From positions 26,260,942-26,324,941 of the forward strand of contig NC_092706.1 of NCBI RefSeq assembly GCF_964275005.1: 64,000 bases of DNA, given 5' to 3'. Position 1 is the stretch's first letter; every line of letters starts with the position of its first letter. Source of the DNA: Diadema setosum (taxonomy: Eukaryota; Echinodermata; Echinoidea; Diadematoida; Diadematidae). Both the position numbers and the translations under genes were made by a program. Below the pieces are notes generated by a model. The model was not told where the DNA came from. It did no database searches and was given only the letters and a program-made list of their open reading frames with translations. This document shows, in pieces, positions 38,101-50,200 of this stretch.

Positions 38101-41100
38101 CTTTAAATACTAAATGGACCTATATGAAATGAAAATTCTCTTGCAAATGCAGATGGAGTAACTCTAGGAACAGAAATGTACAAAGTTTGGTGGAATAATT
38201 TGTCATATAATGCGCATTATTATATTTATCACGGCCGAATTAGCATATCTGGCGGCCATTTTGGATTTTTGCATTTTGCCGAAAATGCTCAAGGTTACGC
38301 GAGTGGCATCAATCGGATTTGGAATCAGCACCCTCGAATTGACAAGAAACCATCAAAAAACATTGTATATATCAAAAAACAAGGTTGGGTGCCTTCTAGC
38401 CTGGACTACTACCCTTCCCTATTTCTCTCTTTCTCTATTCCCTATTCTATCCAGAGTAGGTAAGCATATAGTCTCCATACCGTCAAGCCTCGGCTTATTT
38501 TGGAGACCGTTCTGTTTAAGTTCCATAAGCTGTTTATATTTGTCTTGTATAATTGTACTAAAAACTATGTGTCGATATACTGTTTGTCATAAATGACATG
38601 TACATAATCATATCTGATGTAACGGAATTAAGCAGAAATAAATTCAAATTCAAAATTCAAACCTTTCAATGACGTGTTCTACTAATATTGCTACATTCTC
38701 TCAATCCTTATGTTAATGAAGGTGAACTTGTCCTTTAAATTAGTGGAAAAGAGTGTATTCATGCATCAATTTACATAGATAGACGAAGGCAGAACATTTC
38801 AATCATTCTAAAGTAAGGCATAATAGTTTGTAATCAAACCACCGAGCTTCCGCCCGACAGGCAGTGTTGGTTCTAATCCCTATAGATCGCTGCATGTTTC
38901 AGTTGTATAGAACCAACACTTGCTGTCGGGTGGGAGCAAGTGTTGGTTCTGAACTCCGGACACCTGTCCGGAGTTCAGGATTTCGTAGGTTCGAATCCTG
39001 CTCAAATATGTAGGCCCATGACTTCTTTTAGCATGGCTACTACTAAAACACTGATTAATTCATTGTTTATTTAGTCGATGTAGGACAATTTTGTCAATCA
39101 GTTGCAATGAAAACATTTCGACCGAAGAATTTCATGAATTTGACGTCGCTTTTGGTAAATGTACGCCTTTTATACCTCTTTGCTTTAATTCTTTTGCTTC
39201 TTTTCCTTCCGAAGTCAACAGTTTAATATTGGTACATATAGAGGAGTGTATAGTCATTACTTGCATCGGTAGAAAGCATCGATCGCTACCAAATTTTTCG
39301 AACGTTAATACCCTTCTTGAAAACAACCAAAAAATGAAACCCAAAACAGCAGCATCACCGACAACAATAGGCAACAGAACAACCAGCATGGATATAGATG
39401 TTTTACTTTGACTGATAGATTAATAATAATAATGAACCATTTTCACTATAAATCTTCGGCTATTTCATAACTCCATGGCTAATGATTGAGTAAAAAAACA
39501 ACAACAACAAAAAACCATGTGAATTCTTTCCTCTGTAGTTGTCATGTCTGCAAAGTGATAAATGTCCACGTAAAGCTGCTGTTGTAATGTCATTCTGAGT
39601 ACGATGTAGCTTGTTGATATAGGGGAATGAAATAACTGAAATGAAATTTTTTTTTTCTTCCAGTGACATTAACATTATCTTACTTGTGGCTTTTGCGCGT
39701 GTGCGGTCCAAAATTTGATGTACCAACCGGCCGAAGATTATAGTATTATGCCATCGGGATCTATCTATACAAAAAAGCCCAACAATTTGTGTCTATCTAC
39801 AGACAATTTTACCGACTTGGATAACATCTATAAAACAATTCAAGTAATTTACAGATTTGAGATTAAACTCTCGAAGCGCTTCTAATTCTCATATGATTTC
39901 TTTGTTGATTTCTTGCCGCAAGATTTTAACCAATGAAATGCTGATCTTTTGAATTCAGGATTTATAATGCATTTTATGGTTGTCTAACCCCTCCCCTCAT
40001 CACTTGGCTTGACCTCTTTTCTGCAGGTCTCTTCTCTACGCGAATGCTATTTGCCGTCATGTCTTTCATTGGGCTCTCCTGTCTGTACATCATGCGCATC
40101 AATATGAGCGTTGTCATGACGATCATAGCACGGACCAATCACAGCGAGCTTTCAGGGAATGACGTCATAAACTCCTCCCACGAGGTGTGTCCCGACCCTT
40201 CGTCACAGGAGGGTTTTAATAAAACTGAAATGTCACATTCCCAGGTATGTGAAATTCTGCAACATTCTCGTTTTTTTTTTTGTGTGTGTGTGTTCTTGTC
40301 CAGATGGATAAATCATAAATAAAGCATGCAATAAAATTTACCAACAACAAAATTCAAAGAAAAGCAAAGAGAATTAATGTTATCGTCTTAAACTGATGTG
40401 CAGGACGGATGTTCGGGACATTTTCTTTTTGATACAGATACGCACACATGCACGGACATTGAAACGCGCACAAACGCGTATACACAACACACATAATTGT
40501 CCTTGTATTTGTTGTGATCCTTTTGTAATTTCTGTAATATGTTAAAAAAAAAAGTTATAAATTATTGCCTCAAATCATATTAGTAACTGGTGCTTTGTTC
40601 GTAACTTCAGTCAATCCACATTCGGTATTCATTTACCTCAATACTTCACTATCGAAGAGAGTGATTATTGTGGGGTCATCATCCCACTTGACCGACTCCC
40701 ACGAGTCATACAGCCCACGAGTTCGACATTGAAAACAGGTCCATGAGTCATACAGCTCACGAGTCATACAGCCCATGAGTTCGACAGTAGGTAAACAAAG
40801 CCCATGAGTTCGATACAAGGTAAAAACAGCCCACGAGATCGACAGATGCAACACGGGGCTTAATGTGTCGGTATCGTGGGCCTAGTTAGCTTAGTGTCGA
40901 ACTAATGGGTTGTATGACTCGTGAGCTGGATGACTCGTGTGATGTGTGACTCGTGGGTGTCGGTCTCGTGACATGCACCCGTTATTGTTAGCTCGTTTTG
41001 GAATACAGTCTCAATGTTGATGAAATAAATCCCAAAGGTCAAACAGGTCAAGCATGTATGAAATGATAAATCTTACAAACAACGTGCACCCAACACAGCA

Positions 41101-41464
41101 AGCCAAGTTTCAATGGAGTAGCCACCTGCAAGAACTCCTCCTCGGCGCTTACTTCATCGGGCAGACCATCGGCACAATACCTTCCGGGTGGCTCTCCGAT
41201 CGCTTCGGGGGAAAGTGGCTGATGGGAGTGGGTGCAGGTGTGTCCGCTCTCATGAACATCGCCGCTCCGCTGGCAGTCGAAGTCAGCGTGCCCTTATTCT
41301 TCCTCACGAGGTTCATCTCTGGGATGGCCGAGGTAGGGAGAACTTCTTGCACAACCACAGGGCAGGTGGAACGGGAACGAGGGGGTGGGGGGGGGGGGGA
41401 GGCCTGGGGTTCGGCCCCAACTCTTTTGCACCCGTACATAGGAATATATATTGTGCCACCACAC

Positions 41465-41524
<60 letters not shown>

Positions 41525-44151
41525 ATTATTCCTTTGAGCCCGGTTTTGCGCCGAAGACCTGTGGTTTTTGTTTGTTTGTTTGTTTGTTTGTTTGTTTGTT
41601 TTTTCATCTAATTTCAGAATAAATCTACATTTGTGACAATACGCTAACATTCAAATCTGTAAGCAACCGTGACAGCAGTCAAAATCCCGTTCCTCACTGA
41701 TAAAGAAACTTAAAAGAAACCAAGGCCCAAACATAAATATGGAATGAGTTTTAGCAGCACTTATTAGTAGAACACATCGTTAAAACTTTGAATATATCTT
41801 TCGGTGGCCCGATCGGGCAAGTAATATTCAAAATCGAGCGTTACTTTTGCTTTTATTTCGGGCCATTTCGGGCCATGATTTCAAAATAAAAGATTTTAGT
41901 GGCCTGAACGGGATACCAGGTAAAAACGGTTGTGTCGAGCCTTGCGTTTTTACATTTATCCAACAATAATACAACATGCAAATTCGAGATATTAATATGT
42001 AATAAGGGCTATGGGCATGTATCCAATATTGAATAAGATCACTCTTAACTGTCATAAATCTCGTAACTCGTAACTGCCATAAATCTTTTGAATATACAGA
42101 CGACGTCATTTCCGGCAGCTAACACGCTGGTCACCAAATGGGCACCGGAAAACGAAAGAACCAAGATCATTCTCCTCATCACGTCAGGTAAAAGCAGTAT
42201 CTCTGAATCTAATTATTCAGATTTTACATTTGACTACCTCCTTTACATTTCCACTCTCACTCACCATCCCCCCTCCCTTAATTTCGTATGTTGAAGTCAG
42301 ATTAGTTAGGCTAATATATAATGTCGTATGGTCCTATGCATAAATTGTAGTCTCTTCAACGTCCTCTATAGAACTGTGTATCCTCGAGAAAAACAAATAA
42401 CTAGTCACACAAGAAGGAACTAGACGCAGTTTTTTTTTTTTTAACAGAAAGTGGCATCATGTGACCAACCTCATGAATGTGATTTGTGACGTATACGAAC
42501 TGAGTCGAAATCACGCTCAGCATCTGCTAGCTTTCGATTCGGATAGGAGAGCGAAGCTGCGTGCAGCGCAAGCAGCTGAGACGCAGGCATGACAAGTGGT
42601 GCAAGCGCATCATGCATGCATACTATATGTAGCATGGAAAAGCATTACGGGCCCAGCGATAGCGGTATAGGTCCTGTCTCACTGGACGAGACCTGGGGGT
42701 GTTTCATCAACGTTTGTCAGCGCTGACAACTTGAATCACCATAGTGACAGTCAGTGACCAGAGCATCTCAGCCAATCAAAACCAAGGATTTTGCTGAAAT
42801 TGGTCAGCACCGACAGTTGTCAGCGCTGACAAGCGTTGATGAAACACCCCCTGGCCGCTACTCACGCGCTTTCACCAAGATGGCGACTCCAGGGGCCCGT
42901 TTCATAAAACTTGTCATCAGTGACAACTTGTCATAGATGTGACAAGCTACTGAAATCCTTGCATCTGACTGGCTGAGAGCAAATTTGTCGTAGAAATATG
43001 GCAGTTGTCACTGATGACAAGTTTTATGAAACGGGCCCCAGCGCGACATTCGAGACGTCTCCACCACGTCTCCATGACGTCTCCAAGACGTCTCCACTCA
43101 CATCGTCACCTTACGTCATAACCACGGGTCTCCGCAAGGTTATAGAGACGTCGCGGACAAAAAAAAGGTCGTCTTCGAGATGTCTCCGCTACAGGGCTCA
43201 CACGGGTAAATAATTCCCCATAGAGACGTGTGTTAAAATTCAAAATTGAAAAAAAAAAAACCTCTAAAATATCTGGGAGAAATGAAGTGTTTCATCTTCA
43301 TTAACGTGGAACAAGTGAGATATTTCCTTTCATCCATCAAATTACCAAGGCTGGTTCTTCAGCTCAAACTCTGTCGAAGGGTCCGCAAAGGGAGACTACG
43401 AGTTCTTTTCACTCAAAATATCACCTATTTTTCGTACATGCACCCAATGAAATATAGTCCCTTCAAATCCCATGAGAAAAGCTTTCATCTTCCAACCAAA
43501 ATGCAGTTTGTAGAGGAATTCATACTCAGTATCTGCAGCTATTCAGTTTTTTGCCAATCTGCATTATTGATTTTTAATCAATTTTTTTTTCTTCATTTAT
43601 TTTGGTATCTTTGGTACGAATTTGTGAAGGAGTCTGGGACATTCCATTTCATTTACAGGTGTGAGCCCTATAGACCAGCTACAGACTTGAAAAGCGCTGG
43701 ACATCTCGTCTCGTCATTTATACGTCGTCACAACTTCGTGAAAGTGCGCCACAGGCGGTGAAAGTATCATAGCCATGTTTCCAAGATCATTTCAAATTTC
43801 AATGCAATGTATTTTTCATTTATTCTTCCACAGAACATTTGTAACTGCCAAAAAGAAAAAAAATCTCTTTACAAATTCGTATCAAATGGTATAAAAGTCT
43901 AAAACCCAAGAAATAACCACAAAATATCAAGAATGATGAAACTTATCATCACTCTATGACCTTCGGAACTTTTCGGCCCTTTCGGAATAACGAACTTCTC
44001 CTCTTTTCCCTTCACCCACCATGAACAGGGTCGGGACTCGGGTGTGCATGCGGGCTAACCCTCTCTGGACTTGTGTGCTCACAGCTCGGCTGGGAGGCGT
44101 CGTTCTACGTTTTTGGTAAGGTGATGGTGTCGTCAGACGATTTCAAATGGA

Positions 44152-44202
<51 letters not shown>

Positions 44203-47200
44203 GCCAGCAGTTTTCCTTAAAGCGAACGCAAACCCAAAGAGCAATGTAGCTTGAGTGAAAGTAGCAACATTAGTAAAACACATCAGTGAAAGGGAAAATC
44301 GGACAATCGATGCAAAAGTTATGAATTTTTAAAGTTTTGGTGTTGGAACCGCACGAGGTGACTACTAGAGGTTATGACGTATGAGTGGACAACAATACAA
44401 AGAAAATATAAAGAAAATTCAACAAAAAATCACTTTTCTAGCATTATGAAGGAACACTTGACTAACCGCTTTCAGAAAGCAGGGAGAATAGCTACCCTTA
44501 ACAAATGTCAATATCAAGTTGATGGAATTAGTAATTTAATTGTCATGAAAAATGAATTTTTGTGGGATTTTCTTTATATTTTCTTTATATTGTTGTCCAC
44601 TCATACGTCATGACCTCTGGTAGTCTCCCCATCCAGCGGTTCCAACACCAAAACTTTAAAATTCATAACTGTTGCATCGATTGTCCGATTTTCTTCAAAC
44701 TTTCACTGATTTGTTCTACTAATGTTGCTGCTTTCACTCAATCCACATTGCTCTTTGCGTTTGCGTTCCCTTTAAATTGTTATCTCATTTTCCTTTTATA
44801 TCAGGCAGCTTAATTTCTTTTTTGTGCCAACAAAGTTTCAACTCAAAAGATCTCAGCGGCCCAAACAGGCTACCAGAGAAATTATTCATGATAATACAAT
44901 CTTGTTCATTTTTTCTGTGATATTGAAGGAATTTTGATGTGTAAGTGTACTTTCTCACAAATACTCCCATATCAATTAAGGGAATAGAATAGTCTTAGTA
45001 TGTACCTTCTTTTCTTTTTGTTGCAAACTTACAAATATTCCATTAATGCTGGGACAGTAGTATAGAATATAAGTTTGACGACTTTAAAAATCTTTTCTCG
45101 TTGCTAGGAATGTTTGAATTGATTACGTGATATTTACCTGGAAATTTTGGAAGTGAATCTAGTGGACTCCCGTTACAACAAATTTCTTGGGACTGGCAGT
45201 TCTTTTTCGTTATATCGAAATTTCGTTTTAGCCCAACAAATAAACAATAAAAAACATAGACAGGAAATGTTTGGGCTTGAATTTATTCTTCGTTGTAACC
45301 GGAATTTCCTTATAACCGTGTTCGCTAAAACGGGAGTGCATTGTACCCACAGACAAAAAAGTGCAAAACTCTATACGAGCCCTATACTGGCAAGAACACA
45401 GTGTCCCAAAGTGTGAGAAACACAGTGTGAACATAATGTGAACACAATGTGAACACATTGTGAACGCACTGTGAACACGATGTGAAATCTCTTCACATTG
45501 ACACATTCGAGCGCTTTAACAGTGTGAGTACATTGTGAATCATCAATTCACAATGTGACACAGAACTTTCCATGTGAACACTCTGTGAAAACCAAACCAC
45601 AGTGTGAAATCATCTCCACACTGTTAAATTGGAGCGTTTTCACATAGTCGACTATGTGACCGCACAGTGAACACACTGTGGGACACTGTGTTCTTTCCAG
45701 TAAGGAGAACTGATGTTTTCCGCTGCTTAACATGCCTTTAAAAAGTACAGCAACAACGACGACGAGAGAAAACTGTCATCAATTCCAAATACTCGCTCTT
45801 GGCAGTTTGCTTGGGGGATTTATAAATGGTGCTCTCTCTCTCTCTTTTAATGACACAGACATATCACGACGTGCTATGTGTTCCCATATGGGGCAATGCA
45901 CTTTGATATGTTCCTGGGGTGATACTTCGGAAATTTGCGGATAACTATATTTTTGTGCGGGGGTTGCGTTCAGTAGAACGGTTAACTCTATGCATGCCAG
46001 GGACTTTGGACAGTGTGTAAGATGCAATGGTGTTTTCGGTGCCAATCGGCCACTTGAAATGCACAAAGGGTTAATCATTCTCATGTACGCTTTTGGTATG
46101 GATGTAAACAGACTCAGAGGAGCAAATCTGACACAATAGGACAATGCAACGCTTTGCATTTATGTTTTTTTCCTTGTTTGGATTCTGTATAGGATCCATG
46201 AGTCTGGCTTGGGCTCTTCTTTGGTCTGTTGTCGTGTACGAAGAACCGAGTGATCATCCATGCATATCGAGGAAAGAGAGGGAGCTCATTGAAACGCAAC
46301 GCATTCGTGCCTGTGACAAAACGGTTTATATTGCTCATTTGATTTTTACAAGCAAAAAGTGCAGTCTCAACATATACATTTTACATTTTCACACGTAAGT
46401 CTGCATACGTATGTGAAGAGGTAACTTACACACAATATGACATACACATACACTAATGACAACACTTAATAATTATTATGTGAATAAAATCTGAATGTTC
46501 AAAGTAATCATTCTTGCGTCGAGTTGCCTTCATTGCAACTTATTGATAAACTGCCCTTTATAGACGTAAACTTGCCAGTCAGATGCAATAAACCAAAGAA
46601 ATCTACGCAAGAATCGTCAATTCGAATAAATACGCAGTAGGCCTATACCCGTCGCTATAAAGCTGGTATCTCACTGAGCGGCGAACGTTTGCGAACGTAG
46701 CGAATTTGAGATTCGCCAACTTTTCTTAGGAATGTTTGCGAAAAATCAAAGTTCGCTTCTGCCATTAGCGACAGTTAGCGACTTTTAGCGATGTTTAGCG
46801 ACAATTAGCAACACTTTAGCGAATGTTTGCGAAAGTGTTTGCGAACACAGGTGGCGACTATTAGCGAATGTTAGCAAATGTTAGCGGCAATTTTGCAAAT
46901 GTTAGCGACAATTTTGCAAATGTTAGCGACAGTTTTGCAAATATTAGCAACTGTTTGCAAATCCTTTGCGACAATTTTGCGAATGTTCTTGGACCTAGAA
47001 AAGTACCAGGCGATTGTGTATAGTAAGACCCATAAAACGACATAAAACCTTCCACTGAATTCAGATCTCTTGTGCTAACCCGTTCAAGATGGATTTCCAG
47101 GATATGGAAATAAATTTCTGCCAAGAAGAGGCTCAAGGTGTTGCTATCCTTGAAGAGCTGCTTTGTCAGGCTGCTGCTACAGCTATTCTCTCTAAAAAAG

Positions 47201-50200
47201 AAAGAGTGAAAATGTTCACTCTTGAAGAAGTGAATAACAGAAAAGAGTGAGTTTCAAGTGAAATTAGAGTGATTTTGGACTGAAAATGTTCATTTTCACT
47301 CATTTTGGAGTGACTTCAGGGATCACTCCAAGATTTTCGAGTGATCCCTGAGGTCACTCCAAAATGAGTGAAAATAGATATTTTCACTCAAAATTCACTC
47401 CAATTTCACTCAAAACTCACTCTTTTCTGTAATTCACTCCTTCAAGAGTGAACATTTTCACTCTTTCTTTTTTAGAGAGTTGTGCAGCATAAGAGAAATA
47501 AAATAAAGAAAAACAAGAAAGGAAGAAGAAAAGAAAGAGAGTCAGAGAGTGCTTGTTGCAGAGGACAGACTTTAGTCAATATGAAAAGCTTTTGAAGCAA
47601 TTACAATCATGATGGAGATGTCAAGAGCTTCAAGAACTTTCTTAAAGAGGAACGTCTGTTTCATAAGCTTTTATATAGGAACCATGTGGTTACTTGTTCG
47701 CTAGCAGTGGCGAATCATATAAAAACGTTAGCGACACCGTATTACGACCGTTTGCGAATTCTTACGAGTGTTTTGCGAATGTTTGCGAATGTTTGCAACT
47801 GTTAGCGAAAATACAAATTCGCAAAGGTTCCAAAGAAATTTTGAACATGTTCGAAATTTTGAACACGTTCAAAATTTCTTTGCGACAAGAAAAACTGTTT
47901 GCGACAATAAAAACCGTTTGCGAACTTTCTTGCGAATGTTAACGAACCTTTTGCTACCGTTTACGAACCCTGGCGAATTCCCAAATTCGCTAGGTTCGCA
48001 AACGTTCGCCGCTCAGTGAGATACCCCCTTTAAAGGATCAGAACCATTTACCGGCTAGCGTATCGGGCGAAAGCTGTGTAGTATAGTCAAGCACAGTGGG
48101 TGACATCTGTCTTGCAATCAGGCCTTCTTTGGTTCGAGTCCAACGCGGCTATAATTATGCCCATGGATTTTATCATAGCTATACTATCAAAACAATGAAT
48201 AGTCGGTGTTTATTTAGATGAAGGCCATTTTCCAGTCAGCTGCAATAAAGTCTGAATAATCTTTTTTGGTATAGAGTCCAGAGAATGGCTGTGACAAATT
48301 GTTTGTCGATCCATAAAGTTACTTGTGCTCTACAACAGTGTCTGATGTTCCTGAAACTTTCGCGCGCGTCTTCCTTGTGGAAATTAGTCAAACAACCCTC
48401 ACGTTGGAAAATTAGGAATTTTAGTTGGATTTTGAAATTTGAAATTCATTCCAATATAATATCATGGGATTTCTACGACTACAATGGCATGGCTTTATAC
48501 GCTAATGTGGCATGAGAACTTACGATTCCATTAACACCCAAATCAACACTTGTCACTGAATTAGACAGTGATTTCATTTTGACGGTCAGAAACATGCACT
48601 TACACGCTGAAAACGGTTCAACAATTTACTCTATAAAAACTCTGTAACGCAATAGGGTGATAGTATATGTTATATACACATATACTTATATATATGTGTG
48701 TGTGTATAATGTATATGTATATACATTCTAAATTATATGCATTATATATCATGACACAAATTCATTGTTTTTTTTACTTTTTCTTTGTTTCGTTTATTTC
48801 TGTTTTTTTTTTCTTCCGTGACCCATCCAGACGTCATCGATACCTCTGTGTTCCATTTTCATCTCGCCGAGGGCTGCAGCATATAGCATCTGCATGTTGA
48901 CCCTGGCGGGAATGGTATCGTTGACTCTCATGACCAACATTCCTCTCTTTCTGAAGCGCGTACTCAGACTCGACATATTCAACGTAAGTCCAACCCAGAA
49001 ATAGATTGAAGTAGATTATTGCTTCCCATTTGATAAATCGCTCAGTTTCTTCTCGGGGCTTGTTGAAGTTGCCCCGGCCTTTGATATGTTTGCTTGTTGC
49101 ACTCACTTGTAACTCATTGTTGCAATTCAAACAGAATGTTAGTACAAATCTCACCGCAGTAAAGTGGTACAAAGACAGAAAGTACTTGAGTGGGGAAGAA
49201 CAAAAAAATATTTCATGTCTCAACTCTCAAGCTTGGGAATGTATTTTGAAGCATTTTTTCCACTACTTGTCAACTATTCGTGATGTCCGTTATTCCGAAG
49301 GTTCGGTAAACCCAAAATGGGATAATGTTTGTTATTCCGCAGGCTTGTTAATCTGAAAGTGAAATCAGGTTCGTTATTTCGGACGTTCGTTTATTCGAAA
49401 ATAAAAAGAATGTGCGTGCTGACAGACCCTCGAAATTACGAACCTTTTTCACTTCTTTTTGTGAACTTGTTTGTCGACCCGGAGACCAGAATTGCCTGTG
49501 AATTGACTCTTCGGCAGAATCCTTTTCGTTGTTCTGTATTGAATGCATTAACAGCATTTCTTCTTTAGAAGGCACCATTCACAGGAATTAATTAGATAAT
49601 CTTTACATTGCGGATACTTAACTGAGTAAAGAACCAGTATGTGTGATTGTACAAAAATAATGACCTTTTCTGCCCATGTGCGAAGTGGAAACTAATTTCG
49701 ATTCGGGACGCTTTTCTTTTTCTTTTTCAATTTGCACCCTCATAAGGCCGGTAGCGCGAAACCTTAAAGGTAGGGGATACCTTTTACAGACCTCCCAAAA
49801 TGCAGCAAAACATTAAATATGAACCTCAGGGGACTTGTTTAGGCCACTGCTGAGAATTTTGGAAGTCAACAGTTATCTACAATTTGAATAATGCACAAAA
49901 CTCAACTACTCAGTAGTTCTGTGTGTCAGCCACACTTTAGCCTTTTTGTTGCAGTCTTCTGTATTTTTTTTTATCTATAAACACAATTTTAAAAGTATAA
50001 GAGCTGATGTATAGAGTGTGTGGCAAGAATGTATATAGAAATGTTCGTAAGTTTTGATGAACTTTCTTCACAAAATATACATGATGGACACACATGCAGT
50101 GCATGGGTCTGCAAAGGTAGCCTAGTAATGTACTGGAATTTACGGTGAGCCCCGAAAAAAATTCAATTCAGAATCTAACGGTCAATAAAAATGTACTAAA

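Larger units (their letters stand above)
34604..38406. mobile_element. 3.8-kb long-TIR element carrying a dead LINE piece
   Basis: The ends GTCCAGGCTAG and CTAGCCTGGAC sit next to TA on both sides (CTA on both). Inverted arms of about 400 bp (34604-35010 against 38010-38406) share AAGAAACCATCAAAAAACAT, GAAAATGCTCAAGGTTACGC and AATGGC(G/A)GCCA blocks. The interior holds a LINE fragment (36340-37110), a MITE (36682-36821) and repeat-like sequence (35840-36330) with CTCCCGCCGAAAG and GCGCGAAGCGCATATATTAT-type motifs. No transposase is recognised. Confidence 0.65.
32460..38738. mobile_element. TTAA-type element split by a 5.7-kb nested insertion
   Basis: The left end is TTAA-AGGACAAGTTCACCTTC (32460) and the right end GAAGGTGAACTTGTCCT-TTAA (to 38738), a proper pair of TIRs. 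The left piece runs to 32955 and the right piece resumes at 38667. The internal blocks shared with the 44217-44775 element (GTTCTACTAAT, AATCGGACAATCGATGC) break exactly at CAACCT/CAAACCT on the two sides. Everything between is later insertion. Confidence 0.75.

Noticed and set aside
39091-39411. 106-codon frame in SLC17 intron 1
   Set aside because: No domain or homology recognised, and it starts in the 3' end of a SINE.
43246-43761. 171-codon open frame, with a similar 95-codon frame at 50976-51263 on the minus strand
   Set aside because: Both lie in copies of one TIR element. The differences between copies fall on all codon positions and mostly change the amino acid, so there is no sign of coding constraint.
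47694-48019. Overlapping 82- and 83-codon frames rich in Cys, Glu and Phe
   Set aside because: Translation of the GTTTGCGAA-type arms of the Harbinger remnant.
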